64,000 bases of DNA, taken from NCBI GenBank assembly GCA_050084515.1, contig CM114272.1:59582001-59646000 (forward strand). The letters run 5' to 3'. The notes under the pieces were generated by a model, which saw only the letters and a list, made by a program, of their open reading frames with translations, was not told where the DNA came from and did no database searches. The stretch comes from Blasia pusilla. Taxonomy: Eukaryota > Marchantiophyta > Marchantiopsida > Blasiales. This document shows, in pieces, positions 9,663-22,000 of the stretch (position 1 is its first letter; every line of letters begins with the position of its first letter). Both the position numbers and the translations under genes were made by a program.

Positions 9663-10674
9663 TCAATCTCTTCTGGTCCGCTTACGCTTGGTTTCCAACC
9701 AGCGTTTGAGTGGAATACTCATTTGATGACAAGGAAGCGCCTTCAGCGATTCCCAAGTAGCCTTTGCCCCCACCGGAGCGGCCCAACTGCATAAAAACTC
9801 TCTCTGAAACCGACCTTCATGATCCGCAACCACGCGCTCCTTGAGTTTCTCCTCCACTTGCATACCCTGCAATTCTTGTAATGCCTCCAAAACAGGGTGC
9901 CACTTCTCTTCTTGAGCGGAGAACCGGTCAGAATCATCCACAAACTCTTTAACAAGGAAACATGGAAGACTAGATGATAACAGGCAATTGCAATTCATAC
10001 GCCACTTTGGCGACTCGCCTCAACACAGTGTAAGGTCCCACCCAGCGGGGTACCAACTTCCGCACATGGCCCACGGGGAAATGAAAATTCTTTGTTTTCA
10101 ACCAAACCTTGTCACCGACTTGATGCTCAACGTCTCTTATATGCTAGTTGGCTTGTTTGGCGTACCGCCTCTGAGCACGCGCCATGTTAGCTTTGGCGAG
10201 ATCCAACACAAATCCATTCATATTCAAAAACTCATCGACTTCCGGCTTGGCTGGCGCCCTAGGTCACTCTTCCTTGTTCCACATGGACAAAGCTAAGGGC
10301 GTTAGCGGCGGATGGCGGCCTCGATAGACCACCTCAAATGGAGCTAATCCTGTGGCGAAGTGGCGGCTGGAGTTATAGGAAAATTCCAGCAAAGTTAGAT
10401 GGTTCACCCAATCTGTTTGATCGCCAACAATATAGTTGCGCAAGCCTTGTTCCACAACCTGGTTCACGTGTTTAAGCGTCCGCTCTCTACCTCCATGGGC
10501 GGCAAGCTCATAGTCATGACATTCTACCAAAATCTGCATTCTAAGCTCGACGGCCGGCACATAGATCCGGTCTTGTTTAAACAGCCAAAGCCTATTGTGA
10601 CAATCTAACTTTCTGGCCTTGCTGTTCCCGGGCGCCATTAGCTGGCTTGCTAATCTCCCTCGATGACGCTGCAA
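9663..10674 (-). pseudogene. Chromovirus-like Ty3/gypsy remnant, integrase core deleted
   Basis: Reading right to left, the segment starts with an integrase zinc-finger part (RIYVPAVELRMQILVECHDYE... then GGRERTLKH) and jumps straight to the integrase C-terminal part (VVEQGLRNYIVGDQTDWVNH, then FEVVYRGRHPPLTPLAL). The catalytic core with its acidic residues is missing. Next comes an SH3-like integrase tail visible on the minus strand around 10000-10200 (EHQVGDKVWLKTKNFHFP, GPYTVLRRVAKVAYELQLP), with an in-frame stop just upstream of it. Finally 9663-9998 encodes a chromodomain-like end (FLCSWAAPVGAKATWESLKAL). It is dead by deletion and nonsense mutation, and the same lesions appear in copy B. 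Confidence 0.82.
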
Positions 10675-11162
10675 ATCTGATCGAGTATATCCTGTTTCGG
10701 AGAAAGTTGCGGCTCAGTTTAATATCCTATTTACAGGCTTTTAATCCCATCAAACCCAAATGATATAAGGGATTTTTGAAAGGATTTACGTGGAGAGGCA
10801 CAAAAATGAAAACGTCCATTACGTGCACAAAAAATAGCAATCCTAAAAGAAAAATCAAGAGAGTATCAAAGAAAAAGACACAAGCTTCAAATGAGTCAAA
10901 CAACCAATTTTATTACTCCCACAATTCATGATAATACACGGTACCTTTTTTTCCTTTTTTTCCTTCTTAAGTTTTAATCTTAATCTAATAACTAAATGAA
11001 ACTCAATTATGTCAATCCTTTTTTTAATAATTAAATGATGCATGTACACTTTGTTGTAGGGTTGAAGATGATGTTTTTTTGGTTGGGCATGAGGAAAACC
11101 AAGTTCCCACTATGCCATAAGTTGGAGAAAATACTTCCACCACTTTCCTTGAACCACAAAGA

Positions 11163-12123
11163 ATGCAAACAAGACATATTAAGATTGTGAAAAATTCAAG
11201 GAATGTTGCACAAACAAGAAATTTCCAAGAATGTGATATAAAGAAACTTCGATTGCAAGGCAATGTGGATCTCATAAGTGGACGTCATACTATTAGCTAT
11301 ATGACAAAAATTTGTCCATCTTCCCAAGCATTACACTGGAAATGTGAGAAGGGTAAGAATCCCTCATTTCGAAACTTACCTTTTGCCATGTGTTGCGAGC
11401 ATGGAAAGATACAACTACCTTTTCTAAAAGCTTCCCCTCCGTATTTATCATCATTGATATCTAGCATTGGTTGCAAGTGTCTTCACTTTTTGAGTCATGC
11501 ACGAGCTTATAATTCTACTTTTCAATTGGCATCTACTAGGGTACATGTGGGCAAAGAATTTGGGGGTATTGGTCACTTTAGGATTCAAGGTAGAATTTAT
11601 CACTCTATCGGCCCTTCATCCACAAGTAAGGAATCCTCCTGAATTTGCCCAAATCTATATTCATGACACAGATCATGAGTTCGAGAACAGGGGAAGGGTG
11701 ATGGCTTATGATCTTCGACCTGATATTTTGAAAGGGTTACAAGATATGCTAGATGAACATAATCCTTATATTAGGACCTTTCGACATGTGGTAGCTACCA
11801 ACAATAGCCCTGGAATGCGTATTATTATGAAGGCTAGCAAGCGAGGACTTAAGGCCAAACGATATACTTTGCCACTTGCTTCAAAGGTTGCTGCTATTTT
11901 GCCAGGTGATGGAAGTGAGTTGGTGGAGTGTCGCGATATTATTGTACATTTACATGGAGGAGGAGTCCATCGTGTCTCGGATCTTCATGAGGCTTATATT
12001 CCACTTCATTTTATTCTATTATTTCCTTACGAGGAAGCAGGTTGGCATCCAAGAATACCTATTGGGAGACCCTTGGATGATACGGTGGCCGGAGAATTTA
12101 CCAAGATGAAGTCCATCATGTGA
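11163..12123 (+). pseudogene. Helitron N-terminal (Helitron-like_N) domain, frameshifted
   Basis: This encodes the conserved region ahead of the Rep domain. It carries the Cys-rich portion (HWKCEKGKNPSFRNLPFAMCC, then EHGKIQLPFLKASPP) and the segment FAQIYIHDTDHEFENR. In copy A the frame breaks near 11610 (frames 11163-11642 and 11497-12123). Copy B has two more bases there (cggcccacttc against cggcccttc) and a continuous frame of 320 codons at 48889-49851. The function is probably part of the RepHel protein; the isolated domain is not known to have an activity of its own. Confidence 0.8.
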
Positions 12124-13827
12124 GGATGGAGATGAAGAAAAATTTCATGATGTCATGGAGGAAGGATTGAATAATGAAGATGGTAATGATGAGAGACATG
12201 TCACAAAGTCAAAGACAATTACAGCCTTACAATTTGCTTCCTTTCGTTTACAAACACGTATTGGAGCTAAAGATGATAATCGTCTACTACGTCTATGTCG
12301 ACTTACGCAAGAATATATGGTTGATGTTTTTTATGCAAGTATATAAATGCAACAATTATGTTGGATCCGTTTTCATCATAAGGAGTTACGAGCCGAATTA
12401 TATCAAGGTGTGAAGGATGCGATGTGTAGAAGTGATGCAAATGGCAAGGAGTGTGGGAGACGCATAATCTTACCGTCTTCTTTTAGTGGAGGTCCACGTC
12501 ACATGCATTAATTATATCAAGATGCAATGGCCATTGTAAGAAATTTTGGGAAGCCTGACTAATTTTTGACAAGGACATGCAATCCAAAGTGGGATGAGAT
12601 TACATTAGCGTTATTACAAGGTCAAACAGCTAAGGATCGACCGGACTTAGTTGTACGTGTTTTTAAGAAAAAGAAGGAGGAATTACTACGAATTCTTATC
12701 AAGAAGCACATCTTAGGTTGTGTTGTGGGATGTATTCATGTGGTTGAGTTTCAAAAGAGGGGTTTACCACATGTCCATATTTTGATTATTGTGGCTCAAG
12801 AGGACAAACCACGAACTTCATTGGATTTTGATGCCATAATATCAACCGAGATCCCAAACCCAATCACTCATCCGAGACTACATTCAACTGTGGCTAATTG
12901 TATAATTCATGGTCCATGTGGAGTTCTAAACCCAAATGCCCCATGCATGGACAAGGTAATGTAAAAATGTACCAAAGGTTATTCAAAGCCTTTAGCAACG
13001 GTAACTTCTGAGAGTGAAGATTGAGTGACTTAAAGAGTAAGACTCATGAGCTAATTTTTTATTTTTTTTCGTGTTATGTAGATATATTTTTGCATCTGAA
13101 GCATGTAGGCGATTTTTCAAGTTTTCCTTGCACTCGGAACAACCAAGTATTGTCAGATTAGCTGTTCATCTTCTAGAGGGACACATGGTGTATTTTAATG
13201 ATGGTGATTCAATAGAAGAAATTTTGTAAAGAAGTAGGGAGACCACTCTCACTCAATGGTTTGCAACAAATCATTCTGATCCATCTGCGAAAGAGTATCT
13301 ATATTTGGAATTTCCTCAATATTATTGGTAGAATAAACTAAAGTGGCAAGGTCGAAAATAAAAGAGAAATGGATGTGGTCATCCACTTAGTCGTTTATAT
13401 CTCACTCATCCAGGTAGAAAAAATATTCTCTCTATTTCCAATAGTTCCTTATCACAATGTAAAATAAAATAAAATATGTATAAGTTTCAAGACTAACCAA
13501 GTGAATTATTTTTTAGGGGAGGGAGAACGCCATTGGTTATGATTAGTTCTTCATCATGTTAGAGGGGCCCCATGATATGAATTTTTTAGAACTGTAAATG
13601 GAATGTTATATCCAACCTTCAAGAAAGCTGCTTTTCATTTGGGACTTCTTGAGGATGACATGGAAGTATTCGCTTGATTTCAAGAAGCTTTAAAAATTCG
13701 TACAAGTTGCTCACTTTGTAAGCTCTTTGCTATTATTCTAGCATTCAACATATCGGCTAAGCCTATTGCCTTATGGGACCAATTTTTTGATGTTCTTACT
13801 GAAGATCTTTTATACAAGCAACGAGAG
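12124..13827 (+). pseudogene. Helitron Rep (HUH) region, inactivated
   Basis: Homologous segments run in order from ALQFASFRLQTRI through IILPSSF, YQDAMAIVRNFGKPD, CNPKWDEI and the HUH nickase motif EFQKRGLPHVHIL, whose two metal-binding histidines are at the HVH (about 12770-12778). Further on come IHGPCGVLNPNAPCM, then RYIFASEACRRFF from 13082 and HWL...GLLEDDMEVFA up to 13827. In-frame stops break it at 12511-12513 (CAT TAA) and 12560-12562 (GAC TAA), among others. The segment that normally carries the catalytic tyrosines, between the NPNAPCM block and RYIFASEAC, is missing: only about 120 bases of non-homologous, partly intron-like sequence lie between them. Probable introns are near 13037-13081 and 13414-13516. 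It is therefore dead as a nickase in both copies. Confidence 0.8.
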
Positions 13828-13923
13828 GTAAGAAATACTGTTAATGTCAAATTTCCTTTATAGTCTCTTTTTCTGTTTTCTTTTTGCAAATTTAATGACA
13901 TACTATTTCTTTTGTGTGTGTAG

Positions 13924-15036
13924 AATACAGGACTTCCTACTCTTCCCCTAGATCCTTCTATCATCAATGATACACTCTTGGAGATTCATTATCATTTGCA
14001 AGATCAAGGTAAGAGATTGTCTGATTTTCTCGATATACCTCAATCAATCTTTGGAGGAGGTGGTTCTTCATGTTCCCGTTTGGAGGAAGAGGAATTATCG
14101 TACAGCCGAGATGAGTTAATTGAGCAAGTTAATCGTGGAGAGTTATCTCTAAATGAGGGGCAACGTGTTGTTTGGGATGCTATTCATGATGAATTGGAAA
14201 AGATTATAGAGGACGCACCACCTTCACCAAAATTATTCTTCATCGATGGTCCAGGTGGAACGGGGAAGACATTCTTATACAATCTTCTCTTAGCTAGCGT
14301 CAAAAGTACATGGAGTAAAGCTTTAGGTGTTGCATCATCAGGGATAGTTGCTTTATTGTTGGATGGAGGACGTACGTCTCACTCACGCTTAAAGATTCCG
14401 ATCAATCTTGATGAGAGTTCCACGTGTAGGATATTAGTTAATAGTGATGTGGCACGTATTATTAGAAAATCCTTGCTCATTATATGGGATGAGGCTCTTA
14501 TGACTCATCGACATGCCTTTGAGGCTGTTACTGGCACCCTACAAGATATTATGGGAGTGATCTCTCCAAATTTGAGAGATTTTCCGTTTGGAGGAAAACT
14601 TATCATATTTGGTGGTGATTTTTGCCAAGTCCTCCCCATTATTCGGCATGGAGATCGTCCAAAAATAGTTCAAGCCACTTTGAAGAGATCCCATTTATGG
14701 TCTTATGTGATGAAGCTTACAACTAATATGAAAGTTCAAAATTTGGAAGGACATGAACGTCTTCAACAAGAAGATTTTGCTAATTGGTTATTGAAGGTGG
14801 GAGATGGACGTGTACCGACACATGTACACCATGACCTAGGTGATGATGCTATTCAAGTACCACTTAATATAGTAACTACAATGAAAAGCGTAAATGATCT
14901 TATGGATATCACATATGGGGATGATCCTTTAAGATTCTCAAATATCAAATTTTTTAGAGATACCACTATTTTGACACCAAAAAATAGAGATGTCGTTACT
15001 ATTAATGAAGAAGTTATGTCAAGATTAAATGGAGAG
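13924..15036 (+). CDS. Helitron PIF1-like helicase, main exon
   Basis: This encodes the 5'-to-3' DNA helicase of a Helitron RepHel protein. The exon is bounded by gt...ag introns (upstream acceptor gtgtgtag at 13916-13923, downstream donor gtaata at 15037). Counting from codon 13978, Walker A GPGGTGKT is at residues 91-98, Walker B WDEA at 170-173 and motif III GGDFCQVLP at 212-220. The frame is fully open here, while copy B carries a 4-base insertion and a CGA-to-TGA stop. It cannot make an active transposase alone, since the Rep part and the C-terminal helicase exon are damaged. Confidence 0.85.
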
Positions 15037-15138
15037 GTAATACATTTTCTATTTTTTCTTTAATTTTTTCATTTAGGTTATAAGTATGACATTCTATGTA
15101 TTTTTCTTAACAAATTTTTTTCTATGTGATGTTTGTAG

Positions 15139-15745
15139 GAGCGTATTTACCTTAGCCTTGACTCAATTTTTTATGAGGGGATGAGTCATGTTTATCCAAT
15201 AGAAATCTTGAATATATGTTTACGTTCAGCCACATCGTTTATGTCTAAAGATAAGTGCACCAATCATGCTGTTAAGAAATATGAATGGTTCAAACGGACA
15301 AGCAAATGGGACACGATTGGTCATTCGTGGGTTTAAGCAACATGTCATTGATGCATAAATCATTACAAGAAGTAATATTGGAGATCAATTTTTCATTCCA
15401 TGTATTCCATTAATTGCATCAGATTCGGGTTTACCTTTTAACTTACGAAGATATCAATTCCCTATCCGGCCTGCTTTTTCTATGACTATTAATAAATCTC
15501 AAGGTCAAACCTTACAAAAAATTGGGATATACTTGCCAGTGTCGGTATTCTCTCATGGCCAATTATATGTGGCATTCTCTCGGGTAGGTTCAAGGAGTTC
15601 AATTCGTATTACCATTGGAGGTGATACATATGATAAGGAGCGAAATATTTACACACGCAATGTTGTATATAGAGAGTTTTATCATGAATTTTATACTATT
15701 TTGAAGATTTCAATATTTTCTTTTGGATCAAGTGCATTGCAATAA
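15139..15745 (+). pseudogene. Helitron helicase C-terminal exon, frameshifted
   Basis: After the acceptor tgtag (ending 15138) the frame starts ERIYLSLDSIF and later shifts near 15260. It then recovers as GTRLVIRGFKQHVIDA followed by an in-frame TAA, and ends with an open run from 15482 that holds helicase motifs V and VI ([31 protein letters not shown]). The lesions are shared with copy B except for one further base lost in B near 52902. Confidence 0.78.
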
Positions 15746-16719
15746 AAAAAAATTATTCATGAATTTCATGTGAAATTATTTTCTTTATATTTAAAATTTT
15801 TATAAGTGCATCGCATGGGCATTCTTACTAGTGGCTATAGCTATGGCCAAGAAGCTTTCCACTGCCATTAAAGCTTTGTGTTTTCCTTTCATGCACTATT
15901 ATTTATGTTGAGTTGTAATCTATCATTGGCATCAACTATAACATAATAGATGATTCTATCAACAATTTATATTCACTTCCATGTATATTTTTCATATAGA
16001 AAAAAAAATTTAAGAGATGAAAGAAAAAGAGGTCCTTATCTTCAAACACTCCCATGAGTCATGTCATGGAAAATCATGTCTCCAATTTTTAATTTTTCCA
16101 ATTTTTTTGGCAACGCTTGCACATGATTGGTTATACTTGCAAATCTACCTTTATCAACTACTTAAAGCAAGAAGCTAAAAGCCTAAGAGCACTTATGGGA
16201 ATATGGTCTCCAAACCTATTATACAACAACAACACTGTGAAGCTATAAGATCTTGCACATTCCATATATAACTCTCTCCCTTATGAAACCAAATCAACTC
16301 TCAAAGTGTGAGGTTTGGGTCATAATGCACTCAATTATACCTTAAGTTTAAGTATCAAAAGTCCGCTTCTTCATAGAGAAGATTCAAAAAAAATAGAATA
16401 AACTCTCTTAGCTCTTCGTACATGAGGGATATTTCTCCATCTCCCAAGCACACGCTAACCTTTCTAACCTTAATGGTATACCAAGAGGTATCTTCCAAAT
16501 GGGAATTCCATAATGCCCAAAAAGGGAGCTTACCCAAAATGAATCATATTAATTTCTTACAAATGGCTTCAAATTAGATGAGAGGATCTAGATTTCCTCA
16601 TTTTAAAGGATGGATGTAGATTGAAGACATGATGTATGACGATTGATCCATACAGCGCAGAAATGAATGTCTTGCAGGATGTTCAATATTTGCTACCTAT
16701 AAAGTTAAGACAATCCTTT

Positions 16720-16951
16720 GACATTTTCAATAATGGTAGCATATTCTTGAGGGAGCAGACACACACTAGGGAGCATTTTCTCAATGATAGGATCCTATGA
16801 CATTTTCAATAAAGGTAGTATATTCTTGGGGGAGCAAGCACACACTAGGGAGCAATTTCTTAGTGATAGGGTCCTATGACATTTTCAATAATGGTAGCAT
16901 ACTCTTGGGGGAGCAGGCACACACTAGGGAGCAATTTCTTAGTGTAGGACC
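16720..16951. repeat. Tandem repeat, three 79-base units
   Basis: Units start with gacattttcaata at 16720, 16799 and 16878 and each contains ggtag...attcttg..ggagca and cacacactagggagca. The units are about 90 percent alike by eye. The same array sits in copy B at about 54451-54682. Confidence 0.9.
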
Positions 16952-18666
16952 GATACATCGGCACATGCAAAGCTCACTAATTGAAACAAGGATTTTTTCC
17001 ATTTTTGTTACCATATCTTAGAGGTTACTTCACGTGCCACTCTTCATTTTTTTATTACCTCCGCGATTGTACAAGAAAACTTTTCAATGTGTTACATTTT
17101 ATAAGCCATATCTCCAAATTTGGATTCCACAATCTCACTTTAGTGAGGATGGGAGCGGAGGATAATGACACATGTTATGAGGATGTTACAGATGAGGAGA
17201 ACTTGGATGACACTTCATTGATGATTTTATCGCACGTATTCACAATGACATTAAGAATACTAAGCTCCCTTGGAGGATGTTGAAGATGTTATTTATCACT
17301 TTGTTTTGAGGAACAAGCCTTGCTCTCAAGAGTTGAGAGCCTTGAAGAAGATTGTTAGGAATTCCAAGAAGAGTAAGTTGATTGACAAAAAGTGTTGGGA
17401 AAGGACATGTAAGTACTAGAGATATCATGTGTCTACTCCCCTCAAAGCATACGTTTAATAGGACACCCACTCATCGCCGATCTTCACCCAGACACACTCA
17501 CATTAGTCTAGTCTTGATTAATCGTCCTTCCAACCTAATCGGTCCTCAACTCGGCACCTCATCAAGCTCAACTTTCCCTCATTCATATCTTCCCAATACG
17601 AACAATCTTTCTAGACTTGGGACATACTTTCTGGTTAGTCCATGCACCTAAAACAATGTTTGCGCGCCTAGCGGTCCCAACTGTCAAATGGACTTCGTAT
17701 GAGCCCCTAATTGAGACCCAAATATATGATTAATGGGTTGGAATCCAATAAGGATCTCTGAAATCCACTCTATTAGACTTGGTTTGGGTTTCAAATCCCA
17801 CCACCAAAACTCTCGATCCGTTCCGAGCCCTTGAGTCGCCCGGCGGTGCCCCAAAGTGGGGTTCAAGTCCCAAGCACCCTTGCAGATGTAGTACTTTGAG
17901 GGATATCCACCCTTCCCCTACCTTTGGGAAAGAGACACCCATGCTCTTCTTTTTGGCCCTCAACTCAATTCCTTGTACAGTTGTTTTCCGCCAATATCTT
18001 AGCTGGTTGTGAGTTTGCTGAGATCTTCAGTGAGTTAGAACCGACTTTGCATAAGATTTCCAACACCACCTTACTTGTTCCAAACACATCTTGAGACTAA
18101 AAAAGTTATGGTTGCAAATACAATCAGACATCCCAAATGCTAATTACGTTCCAAATCCAGTTCTCACCCCTTGGCCACGTCTCATCCTAGACTCATCTCC
18201 TCTAAAGCATGGGATCATGTTTAGTTCAAGTTTCCTAGTCATGAGTAAAAACACTTGAAACACTCAAAATGCTTGCCTCGCTCGCGTCTCGCACTTGTCT
18301 TTCCTAACTTGACTCTTTTTTAGACCTCTCCAAAATGCAAACCATCTTAATATGAGCCTACTAGAGTTCGGATGCTCCACTTTGCGGTGGTTTGGTTATG
18401 AGGTTTGTGACAAGAGAAGAAGTTAAGATGGTGGACCCAGTATATGATTGAGGGATCCTTAGGGATTTGAATTTGGGAAACAAAGATTAGTTTTCACCAC
18501 CAACCAAGGTTGCACAGAAATGGACATGACCACGAACACGGAAAACGAGTCGCAAGCACGGGTTTTTTTGGGGCCCCGATCGACCATGTGGGCTCCAACC
18601 ATGGGAACCGATGCGGACTCGGATGAACGATGCGGGCCACACTCAAATCCCTTCCGAATTCTACCC

Positions 18667-19044
18667 CATGCAATATTGCTCACTAAACACAATTCAAGCA
18701 TTATTTTCCTTTATAAAATATGTTTTCCTTTATTAATTTTGGAAGCCAATAAATAAAATAAAATCACTTATTTTCATTAATTTAATTATTTTTTCCCTTC
18801 TTTATTTTGAATAATAATTCTTCTCCCATTACTATCCTATTATCCTTTTCATTTTTTCCCAAAATAAAATTTTATTTCCCTCAAAACTAAACTTAAATTT
18901 TTTTTTGCATAAACCTAAAAAAAAAAAAAAAAATTCAAATGAGGAAAGATTAAACAAATGAAAAACACTCTAGAAGATTTCATTGGGGAAGATGTTTGAA
19001 TTTGAGTTAATTAAAATTAATTTATTATTATTAAGACCTTACCC
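18667..19044. other. 378-base AT-rich segment present only in copy A
   Basis: Copy A has this segment between two occurrences of TACCC (18662-18666 and 19040-19044), whereas copy B has a single TACCC (56391-56395) and continues directly. It contains a run of about 16 A and no open frame. It is either an insertion with a 5-base target duplication in A or a microhomology-mediated deletion in B. Confidence 0.85.
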
Positions 19045-22000
19045 ATTCTTGTTTTTGCCAAGTGGTTTGCCAAGTGATATCTAGTCGTATATGACTCATT
19101 TGGAAGAGAGTGAGATTTTGGCAACAAAGACCTACGAGATAAAGTCCATCCAAATATGTTTGACTACTACTCGTGAGTGCAAGGAACTAAGGAAATTAAA
19201 ATCTAAAGTTCTTTGATGATGGTAGCCCCCTAATAAGGCAAGCTAGAAAGAAGAACAAATATAGTTGATTAAGTTCAGGTTAGGGAAAAAGAAACAAAAG
19301 GTATGAATGAGTTGGATGGACATTCATTTTTCAATTATTTCCTTCAAGTGCAAGAACTCTCTATTGGTGAATTAGAAATCTATATTCTTGTTTAATTTTA
19401 AAATAATATGTGGTGGATTGTACTCATATTTTCTCTATGGATTTTTTTTTGGATTAATTGGAGATCGCGCATGCGTAAATGGAGAGTATCTAAACTCAAA
19501 TCTAGGAAGCTACTATGTTTAATGTTTTCCGATTTTGTTAATATGTTTTCATGGTGGATTTTCCATTTCAAAACTTGACATCATTGTAGTAGATTATATT
19601 TGTGTAACATATTACCTTATCAAAATGGTTTTTGGCCTAGCATAGTTATATGGATTAGAGTTGTTTAGTTGGTTCTTTAGTCTTGCAAACATGTTTAGCC
19701 CCATAGTAGTGGCCTAATTATAGGTTATGTAATGTCATACTAGAACATGCTACCACTTAGGATACCATCAGATTATTCATAGAGTAGGGAAATCTAAATT
19801 CAAACCGATAGAACTACCTAAATTCCAATCATTGTTCAAAATTTATCCAACTCGCTAATACATGATGGGAAGCAAGTGGATACTATATCTCACCTAGTAG
19901 TAATCACTTATGGTTTTCTCAATTGCACAAAATGGGCGGTTTGGCAAGAAGAGAGAATAAGTTCATTCATGCCATAGGCTTAAGTTTCTTATGAGTTGTA
20001 CGAACTATTCCATGATATGGAGACCTTTCATTATACTTAATATACTATAGTGGATATGGTGTAAATAACTTATACAATCTGCAACAAGAAGTGGTTCATA
20101 TATGAGCGCTTTTTTTTTTTTTCATGGGTTTATATGCCAAATGAGATGTATGAGTATAGAGATGAATGTTGGATTATGCAATGTTGAGTTTTTGCTTTGA
20201 AACTGGAAAGATTTGTGTTTAAGAATGGTTTCCAAAGTTATGCAACATTACGTATAATTTTTTTTGGGCAAGAGTGCGATCCCCAAAAGTGGAAGGGGAT
20301 AGTAGGCCTCATGAATAGATTGTAAATCTAGGTGATAGTTGTAAATGTGAGTTTCAATGCTTTTTTTTCCCTTGAAATCATCACTATTTGTGGAAAAAAT
20401 CACTTACAAAAATAGGGCTTGCATGGATAGAGATAGTAAGCCATGCCATTGACATGATGACAATGACTCCTATACACCAATGATGCTTCTCCTTGGATTT
20501 TTAGATGATCTAATTTAAAGGAGCAGCATAGAAGACATACTTGGCTTGGGCTTGGTAAGGGCCTACTAGATCTAAGCACAATATTCCAAGACTTTATAAA
20601 TGTGCTAGTTGATGGATCCTGGCTTTGAAGAGAGTTGGACCTTATATAACTTTATGTAGATGCATGATATAAGAAACATGAAAAAATAATTTTATAATAA
20701 GGTATTTCAATAGGCAGAAAATGATTCCCTCCATTTTTTTGAGTATTATCATTAGAAAAAATTTCATATGTGCGTCATACTTAGATGATACTTATTCATT
20801 CACTATTGGTTTCCAAACCCCTAAATTATTGAGCATGGCCATCAAGTTTTTTATAAATTGCAACAAGATACAAAACTCGATTTCTTAATATTATATAATA
20901 TCTATTTTATGATTTTTTAAAGCTTCAAATTTTACATACTATTTTAAGTGTAAATTGATTGACTTAGATAAGCACCAAGCGTGAGGTCCATTCCCACATA
21001 TAATGCAGAAAAAGATTGAATGCTCTCTTAGAGAATTTGGAGCCAAATGCCATTTGGCTAAGAATTTTAAAATCTGCATACCACTTTTTGTAGGGCCACA
21101 AGACCTTGAACAAGTATTATTGGCCGCAATATAATTTATACTATTATGCGAGGAGGGCCACCTAGATGGCAACACCCAATTTTTTGCCAAGTGTTCCATT
21201 TGCCCCGAGAGTCTGCAACGTGTTACACTTTTCAAAATTTCCGCCCTTCCATTTCTGAACTTTGAAGAAAAAATGCCCCCGACGTAAGTGGGTAGGGAAG
21301 AAAGTGGTATTAATGAATTTTTCTGGATATATATGCGGGAGTGAATATCCTTAATTCTCATTTCTTCTTGGTCGATTTTAGCTGACTAAGCATGTTTAGT
21401 GGAGTGTTTAGTTATTTTTTTAGGCTAACTAAGCCTATTGAGGTTGGTAAATATATCTTGGTGAATAAGCTCAATATATCCAAGTAGTATTTAAAAGACA
21501 TCATGCAAACATTGCCAAATACTGGTGGGGCGATGCAAGCAATAGTGACCTGAAGTAATGTTTTAGCGATTTCAAGTCCGAGTATACACATCAAGAGTAG
21601 TAAGCACTTTTCTTACTTTTCTTTATTTAGCATTCAAAATCAAGCGCTAGATCATGTTCTATTACAAATGTAATACATTTCTTTGGAAAACTTGTAGATC
21701 AACACTACAGTGGCGGCCAGGACTTCCACCTAATCAACAGTTACTATCTACCCTTCTAAGCAACAAGTTCAATCTACTCCATTCTTGCCGTCTTCATTGA
21801 ACCCCATAAAAATCTGCATGCATCGCAAAGAAATCACTAATCTGGTCTATATCTAACTTTTGTCCAATGTCTAAATGCAAAACTCTCGAGGTGAGCACTC
21901 CACAATGATGATACGAACAGCTTGAAAATCAACACAAGGAAAGAAGCCAGTGGCCATGAAAATTGGACTGTCAAAAAATGACTATGGAGTCAAATCTCCA

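Larger units (their letters stand above)
10725..15831 (+). mobile_element. Degenerate Helitron, copy A
   Basis: The 3' end is well supported: a short GC-containing partial hairpin (gtgcatcgcatgggcat) followed by CTAG at 15828-15831 and then T, the usual Helitron terminus and insertion context. The 5' end is a guess: TCCTATTTAC at 10725, preceded by A, just beyond the gypsy remnant. Inside are a Helitron N-terminal domain, a Rep (HUH) domain and a PIF1-like helicase, all plus strand and interrupted by introns with gt...ag ends. Helitrons replicate by rolling-circle transposition and make no target-site duplication, and none is seen. Several nonsense changes and a missing Rep segment make this copy non-autonomous. 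Confidence 0.85.

Noticed and set aside
9474-9794. Plus-strand 106-codon frame over the gypsy remnant as a gene
   Set aside because: It is partly antisense to the chromodomain-like region and shows no domain.
16720-16951. CRISPR-like array
   Set aside because: Units are contiguous 79-base tandem repeats without spacers, in a eukaryotic context.
17765-17885. Possible tRNA gene or tRNA-derived SINE (ggttcaagtcc and gtttcaaatcc resemble B boxes)
   Set aside because: No matching A box, no acceptor-stem pairing and no cloverleaf could be built by eye.
20939-21361. 140-codon minus-strand frame as a gene
   Set aside because: No domain, biased towards chance composition, and its 5' part is not open in copy B.
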